Source: Vibrio pomeroyi (GTDB lineage Bacteria > Pseudomonadota > Gammaproteobacteria > Enterobacterales > Vibrionaceae). From it: a stretch of DNA of 64,000 bases. The stretch spans positions 2,294,001-2,358,000 of the forward strand of contig NZ_AP025506.1 in NCBI RefSeq assembly GCF_024347595.1. The letters run 5' to 3'. The notes under the pieces were generated by a model, which was given only the letters and a program-made list of their open reading frames with translations, was not told the DNA's origin and did not search any database. Of this stretch, positions 1 through 8,208 are shown in pieces. Within the stretch, counting starts at the first letter, position 1; each line of letters starts with the position of its first letter. The position numbers were made by a program, and so were the translations under genes.

Positions 1-55
1 TGTGTTTTTGATTTTAGTTTTTATTTGGGAGTGACTTTCTTGAGTAGCAAACAAT

Positions 56-78
56 TAAGGGCTCAATGAGAGCCCTTA
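56..78 (-). terminator. Candidate terminator after the imelysin gene
   Basis: An 8-bp stem (AAGGGCTC / GAGCCCTT) with a 5-base loop lies just beyond the stop codon of the leftward imelysin gene. The run of T after it is weak (TTAATTGTTT), so it may be a stabilising hairpin and not a strong terminator. Confidence 0.5.
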
Positions 79-100
79 CATTGGTTTTGGTCTCGGGTTC

Positions 101-1360
101 TTAGAACTCGTGATCAGCCGTGTCTGGGTTTAGGCTATCAATACCAATCACACCAGCAGCACGCTCAATTGCAGCAGTTTGAGACACTAGCGCAACAATT
201 GTTTTGTTTACTAGCGCGTTACCTGCAGCGTTGTCAGCAGCGATTAGCTGATCGAAGTGCTGGTTGTTTTTCTCTGCAGACGTTACTAGCTCGCCTACTT
301 GTGCACGTGCTAGGTCAAACTGCTTTTGGATCTCTTTCGCAGCTTGCTCATCTTTTTGCTCTACTAGGTCAAACAGGCTTGGACCTGAAAGTAAAGTACC
401 GTCTTCACGCTTGTATAGACCCGTGTAAACGTTGTAAATGCCTTGCTCGTTGTAGTAGTGAGAGTTGTGCGTGTTATCAGAGAAACAATCGTGCTCGTCT
501 TCAGTCGAGTTAGCTTCTAGTGCCACTTTCATACGCTCGCCCGCTAGCTCACCTAGAGACAGTGACCCCATGCCGAATAGCATTTTACGTAGGCCATTCT
601 CGCTAGATTCAGAAAGAAGCTCTTGACGGTAGTTGCCTTTCTCGCCTTCAGCCCACTGCTTTTCCATCCACTCTAGGTCTTGGATAAGTAGCTCAGCTGA
701 TGCTTTTAGGTATGCGCCACGACGGTCACAGTTACCATTAGTACACTCAGCGCCAACAACGAAGTCAGTGTAAGCACGCTCACCTGCACCGCTGTTAGTA
801 CCGTTTAAATCTTGACCCCAAAGTAGGAATTCAATCGCGTGGTAGCCAGATGCTACATTCGCTTCAGAACCGCCGATCTCGTTAAGGTCTGCGATTAGCT
901 CAGGGGTGATGTTGGTTGCATCAACAGTAGTCTGACCAATTTGGAAAGTCTTGTTCGCAACGATGTTTGCGCTAGCGCCTTCGTTACCAAGCTCATATTG
1001 GTAATCAGAAGAAACGTAGTCGATAAGGCCTTCATCTAGTGGCCATGCGTTTAGTTGGCCTTCCCAATCATCAACAACAACGTTACCAAAGCGGAACACT
1101 TCAGATTGTTGGTAAGGAACACGAGACTCAAGCCAAGCTTGTTTTACTTGTTCGAAGTTGCCAGCAGAAGGAGAAGCTAAGAAGGTATCAATAGAAGAGT
1201 TCAACGCTTTTGCTGTGATTACTGAATCGGCAAACACTGCATGAGCAATATCTGCGTAATGTTCTACAACTTGATCTTGAGTTACTGCTGCGAAAGAAGA
1301 AGCAGAGGCAAAAATGAGTGACGAAGTTACGGCTTTTGTCACTAAAGATTTAATGGTCAT
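101..1360 (-). CDS. Imelysin-like iron-regulated periplasmic protein (M75 family, IrpA type)
   Basis: This 419-residue protein begins with a signal peptide (about residues 1-24, cleavage near SSFA-AV), so it is exported. It has the imelysin GxHxxE motif at residues 172-177 (GYHAIE) and the following FLLWGQ segment, and its length fits the family. Imelysins are iron-regulated periplasmic or outer-membrane proteins; peptidase activity was first proposed but is doubtful, and a role in iron uptake is now preferred. The start is supported by AAGGA upstream. A Fur-like site lies 44-58 bases upstream, which agrees with iron control. It appears to be a single-gene unit, ending at a hairpin. The family call is firm; the biochemical role is not known. 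Confidence 0.88.
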   Translation of the reverse strand: MTIKSLVTKAVTSSLIFASASSFAAVTQDQVVEHYADIAHAVFADSVITAKALNSSIDTFLASPSAGNFEQVKQAWLESRVPYQQSEVFRFGNVVVDDWEGQLNAWPLDEGLIDYVSSDYQYELGNEGASANIVANKTFQIGQTTVDATNITPELIADLNEIGGSEANVASGYHAIEFLLWGQDLNGTNSGAGERAYTDFVVGAECTNGNCDRRGAYLKASAELLIQDLEWMEKQWAEGEKGNYRQELLSESSENGLRKMLFGMGSLSLGELAGERMKVALEANSTEDEHDCFSDNTHNSHYYNEQGIYNVYTGLYKREDGTLLSGPSLFDLVEQKDEQAAKEIQKQFDLARAQVGELVTSAEKNNQHFDQLIAADNAAGNALVNKTIVALVSQTAAIERAAGVIGIDSLNPDTADHEF

Positions 1361-1403
1361 GAAGCATCCTTGTTGAGCTTTAAATTATTATTCGTAGTAA
1401 TAG

Positions 1404-1418
1404 TGCAAACCATTATCA
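1404..1418 (-). promoter_or_regulatory. Fur-like operator upstream of the imelysin gene
   Basis: Read on the minus strand this is TGATAATGGTTTGCA. The first heptamer matches the Fur 7-1-7 consensus (TGATAAT-N-ATTATCA) perfectly and the second matches at 4 of 7 positions. Its place 44 bases or more before the start codon of a member of an iron-regulated family supports the reading. Confidence 0.55.
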
Positions 1419-1473
1419 TTTACACTACGGATTTGAATAATACAAACTTACAATTTTATTGCAAGATAAATAC

Positions 1474-1500
1474 AAAAAAACCTCACATTTGTGAGGTCTT
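1474..1500 (-). terminator. Rho-independent terminator of ribA
   Basis: A 7-bp perfect stem (CCTCACA / TGTGAGG, 2-base spacer) is followed, in the leftward direction, by a run of seven T. It lies about 40 bases beyond the ribA stop codon. Confidence 0.85.
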
Positions 1501-1537
1501 TGAACATTTTTGTGTTATACGCAACAAAGATGGCTAA

Positions 1538-2134
1538 TCAGATATCCAGATTATGCTTACCGTGTGAGACTTTGGCCTTCAAGTAGCTTTCGTTACCCGA
1601 CTTAATGTGAGCAGAGGTGTTCACTACTTCTGCAATCTCAATACCAAACTCTTTAAGTTCATTGATTTTCTTAGGATTGTTGGTCACTAAGCGAATTTTT
1701 GTGGTCCCCAAAGCACGCAGCATTTCTGCCGCTTCAGTGAAATCACGTAAGTCATCGCCAAAACCTAAGTGGTTATTCGCTTCGTAAGTGTTCATCCCTT
1801 CGCTTTGAAGACGGTACGCATCAATCTTGTTGTATAGACCAATACCACGACCTTCTTGGCGCAGATAAAGAATCACACCGCCCGTTTCACCCATGATTCT
1901 AATGGTTTCGTCTAGTTGCTCACCGCAGTCACAACGAGAAGAATGGAAAACATCACCAGTAAGACACTCAGAGTGCATACGAACAAGAGGTATGTCTTGT
2001 GTCTTGTCTGCTGATTTAAATATCACAGCCACATGCTCTTTATCTGTTTTCAACCCATGAAAAGACAGAAGTTCAGCATCGATACTGCTTGTTACCCCTA
2101 CTTTGAAATCTATTCTGGCACGCACTTCCGCCAT
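1538..2134 (-). CDS. ribA: GTP cyclohydrolase II, stand-alone
   Basis: This enzyme opens the ring of GTP to give 2,5-diamino-6-ribosylamino-4(3H)-pyrimidinone 5'-phosphate, the first committed step of riboflavin synthesis, in the cytoplasm. The zinc-binding motif HSEC...RCDCG is visible, with Cys57, Cys68 and Cys70 as expected ligands. So are the catalytic RQEGRGIGL segment and the NNPKK loop. There is no fused RibB domain, so this is not a RibBA protein. The ATG at 2134 gives 198 residues and has GTGAG upstream; a GTG at 2173 would add 13 residues without clear family support. The gene stands alone between two terminators. A perfect Zur-type palindrome lies 134-154 bases upstream, which suggests control by zinc. 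Confidence 0.93.
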   Translation of the reverse strand: MAEVRARIDFKVGVTSSIDAELLSFHGLKTDKEHVAVIFKSADKTQDIPLVRMHSECLTGDVFHSSRCDCGEQLDETIRIMGETGGVILYLRQEGRGIGLYNKIDAYRLQSEGMNTYEANNHLGFGDDLRDFTEAAEMLRALGTTKIRLVTNNPKKINELKEFGIEIAEVVNTSAHIKSGNESYLKAKVSHGKHNLDI

Positions 2135-2267
2135 AGCTATACTCACTTGAAAATTCGATGTATTTAACGACACTACAGGATATGTCTAGGCAATATTTTG
2201 TAGTGGACTATCTAATGATAGACACTATGAGGCTGTTAACAATTTTTTTCAAGGTCGACCACGAACA

Positions 2268-2288
2268 AATTGTTATAATATAACAATT
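2268..2288 (-). promoter_or_regulatory. Perfect Zur-type palindrome upstream of ribA
   Basis: This is a perfect 10-1-10 palindrome with arms AATTGTTATA and TATAACAATT. Its core GTTATAATATAAC is the core of the gamma-proteobacterial Zur box. A terminator separates it from the small gene further upstream, and the next gene in its direction is ribA. No other known operator class fits as well. The assignment rests on sequence match only. Confidence 0.7.
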
Positions 2289-2307
2289 AATTATCCAGAT
2301 AAGAAAA

Positions 2308-2337
2308 AACCCCACATTGAGGTGGTCAATGTGGGGT
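2308..2337 (-). terminator. Terminator of the 58-residue gene
   Basis: A strong stem (AACCCCACATTGA pairs with TCAATGTGGGGTT) has a 4-base to 5-base loop and, in the leftward direction, a run of six T. It closes the transcript of the small gene at 2383-2559 and isolates ribA. Confidence 0.85.
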
Positions 2338-2382
2338 TATAAATTAATCACTTGCGACTAAGACTGTATTTTTACAGAACGC

Positions 2383-2559
2383 TCAACTTACTTGAGTTTG
2401 CTTCCAAATGACAAGCTGAACCCAAGCATTTTCTAATTCAGTGAGCTCTTCTTGCGTAAGTGTAGAAATGCTCGACTTCGCACTGTATTTTTCTGCCCAC
2501 TTGTCTGACTGGACATGAGTATGGAACTCTTTCTTTAAATTTGAGATTACGTTATCCAC
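2383..2559 (-). CDS. Small unrecognised protein, 58 residues
   Basis: A 58-codon reading frame begins with GTG preceded by AAGGA at a 7-base spacing and ends at TGA 46 bases before a strong terminator. The product is hydrophilic and has no signal peptide or membrane segment. It contains QSDKWAEKYSAKSS and ends with a helical-looking segment (TQEELTELENAWVQLVIWKQTQ). I do not recognise a family. The good ribosome site, dedicated terminator and sensible composition argue that it is real. An in-frame ATG 12 bases upstream overlaps the ribosome site and is less likely as the start. Confidence 0.6.
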   Translation of the reverse strand: MDNVISNLKKEFHTHVQSDKWAEKYSAKSSISTLTQEELTELENAWVQLVIWKQTQVS

Positions 2560-2648
2560 AGATACATCCTTATATAACAGTGCTTAGCCTTTATAATCCT
2601 TTAATGTTACAAAATACAGGTCAATTGGTAAACAGTAATACACATTTT

Positions 2649-3089
2649 TTATGAGCTCTTTCTAACACTTTTTACTGATAAATATATAAATAAGAGAAAT
2701 AATAGGCTTGGTAGAAGCCAAAGTAATAGGTTTGAAGCGTTCATAGCTGGCTTATAAAGCACAAACTCGCCAAATCTCTCTGTCATATATTGAGTAATTT
2801 CATTATTACTCTTCCCTTCTTTCACCATATTAAACACAACAAGACGTAAATCTTTTGCTATCGGCGAGTTCGATTCAATCAGGTTTTGATTCTGACATTG
2901 AGGGCAGCGCAGCGTTTTTGCCAAGCTAATAGCACGCTGCTGTTGATCAGGGCTTTCGAACTCAAACAGTTCAACTTGAATGCTTGTCTCTTTATTACTG
3001 GCTGTAAACAACTCTTCTGCTATGGTCGGAAAGCTAATAATAATAACTGCAGACAAGATTACGACTATCTGTATTAAAGACTTCATCAT
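2649..3089 (-). CDS. nrfF: Cytochrome c haem lyase subunit, CcmH/NrfF type
   Basis: This 146-residue membrane-anchored protein has a signal sequence at about residues 1-24, the redox motif LRCPQCQNQ near residues 60-68, and one C-terminal membrane helix (LLLWLLPSLLFLLFIYL). This is the CcmH N-terminal-domain layout. Such proteins keep apocytochrome cysteines reduced for haem attachment. NrfE, NrfF and NrfG together attach haem to the CXXCK site of NrfA in E. coli. Its ATG overlaps the dsbE stop by 4 bases, so the two are translationally coupled. It is the last gene of the leftward nrf operon. Confidence 0.9.
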   Translation of the reverse strand: MMKSLIQIVVILSAVIIISFPTIAEELFTASNKETSIQVELFEFESPDQQQRAISLAKTLRCPQCQNQNLIESNSPIAKDLRLVVFNMVKEGKSNNEITQYMTERFGEFVLYKPAMNASNLLLWLLPSLLFLLFIYLSVKSVRKSS

Positions 3090-3640
3090 CCAATCTCACC
3101 ATTAAAGTACATGGCAAGTTCGTTTTGCCATACGGATTCATTAATCACACCCAGTAGCTTCTTAATGATTTGGCCGTCAGCGTCAACCAAGTATGTCTCC
3201 GGCGTACCGATGACCCCTAACTCCAAGGCTAACTTCCCCTGAGGATCGCTAATGACTTTTGAATATGGGTTTCCATCGTTCGACAACACATTAATAGCGG
3301 CAGCTGAGTTATCTCGGTAATTAAGACCAACAATAGGAATGCCTTTATCGTGGAGTTTGAGCAAAAAGGCGTGTTCGGTTTTGCAGATACCACACCATGA
3401 CGCCCAGACATTCACCAACTGATAAGAGTGCTCAGTAATATCCGTTCGCGTCAGTTCTTGTTGCCCTCTGATGCCTTCGCTATTGGCTAACGCTGCCGAT
3501 GTAAATTCAGGGAACGATCTCTGCTGCATCGATACTGTGGTGGTTTGCTGCTTGTTATCAAGCGCGAACAAAAATGCCAACACCACTATCAGTGCCAATA
3601 CAATAAGCGTGATGAGTTTGTTACGAACGCTGGTATTCAT
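3086..3640 (-). CDS. dsbE: Periplasmic thiol:disulfide interchange protein, DsbE/CcmG type
   Basis: This 184-residue protein has one N-terminal membrane helix (LITLIVLALIVVLAFLFAL) and a thioredoxin fold with the active site WASWCGIC and the cis-proline loop GVIGTPETYLVD. CcmG/DsbE proteins reduce apocytochrome thiols or the CcmH partner on the periplasmic side. It lies between nrfE and nrfF and overlaps both (20 bases with nrfE, 4 with nrfF), so a dedicated role in NrfA maturation is likely. The equivalent gene in Pasteurellaceae nrf operons has been called nrfX. Confidence 0.88.
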   Translation of the reverse strand: MNTSVRNKLITLIVLALIVVLAFLFALDNKQQTTTVSMQQRSFPEFTSAALANSEGIRGQQELTRTDITEHSYQLVNVWASWCGICKTEHAFLLKLHDKGIPIVGLNYRDNSAAAINVLSNDGNPYSKVISDPQGKLALELGVIGTPETYLVDADGQIIKKLLGVINESVWQNELAMYFNGEIG

Positions 3641-5537
3641 ACTGTGACGCCTTAACGGTTTTCTTTTTACGATAAATCAATGAGAGCAACGCACCTAAAG
3701 CAGATATCAATCCACCGAACCAAATCCAACGAGCATAAGCCTTATATTGAACGCGGAATGCATAAGCGGTTGAATCCACTTTTTCACCCATGGTGATATA
3801 CACGTCGCCATGCCAGAACCACTTCATGGCAGGCTCACTCATGTTCATGACTCTAACTTGGTAATGTCTTCTTTCTGGTGTGATGTAAAAGCTTCGTTCA
3901 TTAGCCTCTAAGTCAAGCACTGCCCTTTCGGCAGTAAAGTTCGATGCAACATAAAGCTCAGTATCACGATGAGAAAGCGTCCAGTCCATAAACTCAACCT
4001 GTTCACCGGGGCTCAATTTATAACTGCGTTCAAACGAATGGTAACTGTTCATCGCGGCACCTACCGCTAATACAGCGACACCCATATGTGCGAATGTCAT
4101 TACCCATACTTTACGTTGGAATTTAGAACTCCGTGTGACCACTAAGCCATAAACATGAGTCAACACAACCCAAAACGCGAGTGACCATGTCATCAGTGCC
4201 ATCACTTGAATCTTCTCTACTTGCACAACATAGCAGGTAAATCCGAGGACAATAGATAGCAGAGCGATTAACGCCATAACGCCTTTCGACGCTTGGGGTT
4301 TGATACTGAGCAATGGAGCAAGGCCAACAACGCACATTGCGAACAAAGCTAACGGTGCTATTAGCAGGTTAAAGTAAGGTGCGCCTACCGATATATTTCC
4401 AAGACCTAACAGCTCAAACACCATTGGATAGAAAGTACCGAAAACCACGACGGCCGTTGCCAAAACGAATATGAGCACGGCAACTAAACTCAAAAAGGTT
4501 TTACTGGCAAAGCGTGTGATTGGGCTAGACTCGAAAGATTCACCACGCACAATAAGCAGAGAAAACGAACTCACCAACACCACGACCAAGATCAGTAGCA
4601 GTGCGATGCCTTTACTTGGGTCAACCGCAAAGGCGTGTACTGAAGTGAGTACGCCAGAGCGAACAATAAAGGTGCCGAGAATACTTAAACAAAACGTAAT
4701 GAAGGCAAGACTCAGAGACCACTTCAACAGTTGTTGCTTGCCCTTGGCAACACCTAAGGTATGTAACAAAGCAGTTGAAGTGAGCCAAGGTAACAAGCTC
4801 GCGTTTTCAACAGGATCCCAGAACCACCAGCCGCCCCAACCTAATTCGTAATATGCCCACCAAGAACCAAGAATGATCCCCGCGGTTAAAAAGATCCACG
4901 CAACTAAACACCAGCTTCGACAATGAGCGACCCAATCAAACTCAATCGGGTCCACCAATAACGCCGCGACTGCAAAGGCCAGTACAACCGAAAACCCTAC
5001 ATAACCTAGATAAAGTAACGGCGGATGGAATATCAAACCGACATCTTGCAGCATCGGATTAAGGTCTCGTCCTTCAAGTGGCAAGGTTGAATTCAATTCA
5101 AATGGGTTGGATGCAAATAGCGTGAACCAAGCGAATATTGCGAGCAGTACATTCATCACCCACAGCACACGGCTTTGATATTCTCTTGAGTAGCGTTTTT
5201 GCAAAGCAATAACACCGGACCAACAGCTGATGGTCAGTACCCAAAACAACAATGAGCCTTCATGCCCTGCCCACACGGCGGCCATTTTAAAAAAGGAAGG
5301 TAACTGGGTATTAGAATGTTCTGCGACATACAGAACAGAGAAGTCGTCACTGATAAAGGCATAGCCAAGCAGAATAATAGCGCCAATTGAAAATAGTGCG
5401 CTTGAAAGAGAGAAGCTGCGAATTAAACCAAGGTTCGGTGATTGCTTGGCGAGCATTGGGTAAATCGAATGCACAGCGATAATGCTGCTAAGCACAGCGA
5501 CCAAAACTAAACTAAACAGCCCCAAAGAACCGACCAT
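3621..5537 (-). CDS. nrfE: Haem lyase subunit NrfE (CcmF family)
   Basis: This is a 638-residue polytopic membrane protein with the haem-handling WWD motif WGGWWFWDPVENASLLPWL at about residues 233-251 and the usual CcmF pattern of about 14-15 membrane helices with a periplasmic region near the C terminus. CcmF-type proteins carry out the haem ligation step. The nrf context, with nrfB-C-D before it and dsbE-nrfF after it, marks this as the NrfA-specific copy and not the general CcmF. The ATG at 5537 is preceded by GAGGTGAT. A 131-base gap separates it from nrfD. Confidence 0.9.
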   Translation of the reverse strand: MVGSLGLFSLVLVAVLSSIIAVHSIYPMLAKQSPNLGLIRSFSLSSALFSIGAIILLGYAFISDDFSVLYVAEHSNTQLPSFFKMAAVWAGHEGSLLFWVLTISCWSGVIALQKRYSREYQSRVLWVMNVLLAIFAWFTLFASNPFELNSTLPLEGRDLNPMLQDVGLIFHPPLLYLGYVGFSVVLAFAVAALLVDPIEFDWVAHCRSWCLVAWIFLTAGIILGSWWAYYELGWGGWWFWDPVENASLLPWLTSTALLHTLGVAKGKQQLLKWSLSLAFITFCLSILGTFIVRSGVLTSVHAFAVDPSKGIALLLILVVVLVSSFSLLIVRGESFESSPITRFASKTFLSLVAVLIFVLATAVVVFGTFYPMVFELLGLGNISVGAPYFNLLIAPLALFAMCVVGLAPLLSIKPQASKGVMALIALLSIVLGFTCYVVQVEKIQVMALMTWSLAFWVVLTHVYGLVVTRSSKFQRKVWVMTFAHMGVAVLAVGAAMNSYHSFERSYKLSPGEQVEFMDWTLSHRDTELYVASNFTAERAVLDLEANERSFYITPERRHYQVRVMNMSEPAMKWFWHGDVYITMGEKVDSTAYAFRVQYKAYARWIWFGGLISALGALLSLIYRKKKTVKASQYEYQRS

Positions 5538-5668
5538 ATCACCTCAATAAGGCTCCACCTAAGTAGAACCAAGTAAAACCGTTGTTAGCTTCTTTACGCA
5601 AAGAAACAAAGAATGAGTAAGCAGATGCCCAGTATCCAACATCTACTCACTAACAAACTTGAGCAGAA

Positions 5669-6643
5669 TTAAGCGAGTGTTAATTGCCCAGCATAAAGAA
5701 CAAAGGTTCGTAGCATTAACACGCCCATTAAGCTCAAAGACGTCACAGAGAAGATATACACCGAACTATGACGAATAGAGTCTGGCGTGACAGCATTGAG
5801 TAACAAGGGTAAAACCATGCCTACCCCTATAACGCCGTACCAGAACCAACTTGCCCAGAAGCCGCTGCCAATCGCGTTCCACACTGCTTGTTCGCTTTGC
5901 CCACCAGCAAATACCAGCCCAGTCAAGAAAGTCACCAGAACAAATAATTCGAACATCACAACCGGACGCTCAAATCCGTGAATCCAAGAAACACTGATGC
6001 TGTGTGGCGATTCTTTGAAAACCAAAACACCAAACAAAATACACGCAGCCGCACCCGAAGATAAACTCGAGAATAAGAATAGAATCGGCAGTACTGGGTT
6101 ATTCAGCATTGGGAAGGTATTTAACGCCGAAAGCAGGAAGCCAGTATAAGCGGCAAGCATCAGAGCAAGAATAGCTAAGAATATTTCCAAAGCATTTTCA
6201 AACACTTCTATTTTGCCAATCCAATTCCCAACAAAATCGAGTCGTCCTTTTAACCAAGCTTGGTCATTCAAGAACACTACGATTTGATCTCGGAATATAA
6301 TGCCGATCCAAAGAAATAAGATCACCATATACACTTGGAATAAGATCACACCCATCGACATCACAGACGTTGGGTTATAGAAGATCATGATCTTCCAAAA
6401 GGATAACGGTTTTGTTAAGTGGAAGACCAAGATCAACAGACCTGAAATGATCCCAAATGGCGCAAGAAAAGCGGTCGCCTTTAACACACCATTATGAGCA
6501 GGATCGCCTTCAATGACCTTTCGTTTAAGGTAAATGGAAATCATGACGGCACCCGCCGACATCCCCGCCAGAAATAGATAGATAGCTATAATCCAGTCCC
6601 ATACCACGGTACCAGACTGAAAAGCTGTGTCCCATGCACTCAT
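5669..6643 (-). CDS. nrfD: NrfD quinol-oxidising membrane subunit
   Basis: This is a 324-residue membrane protein with about eight hydrophobic helices, typical of the NrfD/PsrC family. It is thought to take electrons from the quinol pool and pass them to the iron-sulfur protein NrfC, then to NrfB and NrfA. The ATG at 6643 is preferred because GGGGAG lies 8 bases before it; a TTG two codons upstream overlaps the nrfC stop codon. It is tightly coupled to nrfC, two bases after its stop. Confidence 0.92.
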   Translation of the reverse strand: MSAWDTAFQSGTVVWDWIIAIYLFLAGMSAGAVMISIYLKRKVIEGDPAHNGVLKATAFLAPFGIISGLLILVFHLTKPLSFWKIMIFYNPTSVMSMGVILFQVYMVILFLWIGIIFRDQIVVFLNDQAWLKGRLDFVGNWIGKIEVFENALEIFLAILALMLAAYTGFLLSALNTFPMLNNPVLPILFLFSSLSSGAAACILFGVLVFKESPHSISVSWIHGFERPVVMFELFVLVTFLTGLVFAGGQSEQAVWNAIGSGFWASWFWYGVIGVGMVLPLLLNAVTPDSIRHSSVYIFSVTSLSLMGVLMLRTFVLYAGQLTLA

Positions 6644-6645
6644 AA

Positions 6646-7332
6646 TCAAATCTCCCCTTTTTGGTGTGGCACTTTATAGAGTTTTGGCTGAGTCCCTAGG
6701 TAGGCTTTATCTCTGTAAACCACTTCCGATTGAAGCACTTGGTTTATCTCACTCTTAGGGTCGTTCAAGTCGCCAAATATCAGCGCGTTAGTTGGGCAAG
6801 ATTCAACACAAGCAGGTAACTTCCCTTGAGCCAAGTTAGTATCACGGCAGAAATTACATTTATCAGCGGATTTATTCTCTGGGTGGAAAAAGCGCACTTG
6901 ATATGGACAAGCTAATAAGCAGTAACCACAACCCACACACTTCTCTTTGTGCACATCAACAATGCCGGTTTTCTCATCTTTATAGGCTGCCCCCGTTGGG
7001 CAAACCATCACACACGGAGCATTATCACAATGTTGGCAAGAGTTACGGGTAAAACGGTAATCAACATTTGGATATTCGCCTTGAGGTTCGCTCTTAATGA
7101 TCTCTAAGCGCGATACACCCTCTGGCACTTTATTTACTTCACGACACGCTTCAGTACAGGCAGTACAACCGATACACGCGGTTTCATCATGAACCATTCC
7201 ATAGCGCTTAGTGCCATCTTCCTGAACATTAGCCAACGTTTTACGGCTTGTTACCGCCGCCGTTCCTGCAACCCCGGTCGTAAAGATCACAGCGCCTGCG
7301 CCAGCTAAAAAGTTTCTTCTTGAGCAGCTCAT
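6646..7332 (-). CDS. nrfC: NrfC 4Fe-4S electron-transfer protein
   Basis: This 228-residue protein starts with a twin-arginine signal (SRRNFLAGAGAV), so it is exported folded. It has four ferredoxin-like cysteine groups: CIGCTACTEAC, CQHCDNAPCVMVC, CVGCGYCLLAC and CNFC...CVESC. This is the usual arrangement for four 4Fe-4S clusters in DmsB/NrfC-type subunits. It links NrfD to the pentahaem protein NrfB. It follows nrfB by three bases. Confidence 0.93.
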   Translation of the reverse strand: MSCSRRNFLAGAGAVIFTTGVAGTAAVTSRKTLANVQEDGTKRYGMVHDETACIGCTACTEACREVNKVPEGVSRLEIIKSEPQGEYPNVDYRFTRNSCQHCDNAPCVMVCPTGAAYKDEKTGIVDVHKEKCVGCGYCLLACPYQVRFFHPENKSADKCNFCRDTNLAQGKLPACVESCPTNALIFGDLNDPKSEINQVLQSEVVYRDKAYLGTQPKLYKVPHQKGEI

Positions 7333-7335
7333 AGA

Positions 7336-7920
7336 TTACTCCCCTTCTTTCTTCTGGTTGAAGTCTGAATGGCAATCCACGCACAGCTTAATGGTTTGCT
7401 TTTTATCTAAGCTCAGCACCTTAGCTTCAGTCGCATGAACATCATGGCAGTTTGAACATGTTAAGTTCTGTGCGTGAACATCGTGAGTCCAGCTCGCTTC
7501 ACGCAGATCATCCGGTTTATGACAATCTATACATTGGCTATTGGCGTCTAGAATTAAGCTAGGATCGAGGAAGACCTTTTCAGTTCCCTGCTGTGATTGG
7601 GCCGCGCGATACTTCACCACTTCAGGTGCACCTTCACGGTGATCGGGGCCAATAGAGGTATGACAATCGGTACAATTCACTTCACGACCAAGTAAAGCGT
7701 GTGCGCTCTTACCGTGTGAACCCAATATCGTTTCTTTGGAGTCTTTGTGGCATTGAACACACTTGTAGTCTTTGTCGCGGATTAATTCGACTTCATGTCT
7801 TGTTGATTCTCCCACTGGCGTAACAGCAGGCTCAGCAACAGCATGAATGGAATAACCATAGAGGCAGAATGCTAGAAGGGATTTAAGCATTATGACTATG
7901 GCCAATTTAATATTGCCCAT
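7336..7920 (-). CDS. nrfB: Pentahaem cytochrome c NrfB
   Basis: This 194-residue protein has an N-terminal signal sequence and exactly five CXXCH sites, beginning at Cys54, Cys83, Cys130, Cys155 and Cys180. That matches NrfB, the periplasmic electron donor to nitrite reductase NrfA. The ATG at 7920 has AAGGA upstream; an ATG 10 codons further in is a possible alternative but would shorten the signal peptide. It is the first gene of the leftward nrfBCDE-dsbE-nrfF operon, read divergently from nrfA. Confidence 0.92.
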   Translation of the reverse strand: MGNIKLAIVIMLKSLLAFCLYGYSIHAVAEPAVTPVGESTRHEVELIRDKDYKCVQCHKDSKETILGSHGKSAHALLGREVNCTDCHTSIGPDHREGAPEVVKYRAAQSQQGTEKVFLDPSLILDANSQCIDCHKPDDLREASWTHDVHAQNLTCSNCHDVHATEAKVLSLDKKQTIKLCVDCHSDFNQKKEGE

Positions 7921-8010
7921 TTTATCCTTTCCTTATACCGGCATTATTTAACTCTCAACTAAATAATATTCCGGTTAAACAAAAGTACCCTTAAACGATA
8001 TTATTAACGT

Positions 8011-8024
8011 TTAAATGATATCAA
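8011..8024. promoter_or_regulatory. FNR-like half site upstream of nrfB
   Basis: TTAAATGATATCAA matches one half of the FNR site (ATCAA) perfectly and the other at 3 of 5 positions. It lies 91-104 bases before the nrfB start. This is a weak candidate taken mainly from context. Confidence 0.35.
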
Positions 8025-8067
8025 TTCTTATTTTGGATAAGCCACAACGCTTTCTATATTTAGAATA

Positions 8068-8083
8068 TACCTCTAATTAGGTA
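8068..8083. promoter_or_regulatory. NarP-type 7-2-7 site, nrfB-proximal
   Basis: TACCTCT-AA-TTAGGTA has the NarL/NarP inverted heptamer layout (TACYYMT, 2 bases, AKRRGTA). The left heptamer matches fully and the right at 6 of 7. NarP binds only the 7-2-7 layout, and Vibrio species have NarQ-NarP. Confidence 0.6.
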
Positions 8084-8165
8084 ATGCGAAATTTTCGAAG
8101 GTTAATATGTGAACATAATCACCCTATTTATCACAAGGGCATAGTATGTAATTGCTTGTTATATT

Positions 8166-8180
8166 TGATAATAATTATCA
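8166..8180. promoter_or_regulatory. Perfect Fur-type 7-1-7 palindrome in the nrf control region
   Basis: TGATAATAATTATCA is a perfect match to the Fur heptamer inverted repeat (TGATAAT-N-ATTATCA). It lies between the two NarP-type sites in the nrfB-nrfA divergent region. Fur control of a haem-rich enzyme system would make physiological sense but is not shown by sequence alone. Confidence 0.6.
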
Positions 8181-8208
8181 CTTAAACTTCCTTCCACAAG
8201 CTAACACA

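Noticed and set aside
169..513. Long open frame on the plus strand opposite the imelysin gene
   Set aside because: Its product is a low-complexity Leu-, Gln- and Cys-rich string with no ribosome site, and it lies wholly inside a well-supported gene on the other strand.
2135..2307. FMN riboswitch before ribA
   Set aside because: No RFN-element conserved segments are visible; the region is AT-rich and contains the Zur-type palindrome instead.
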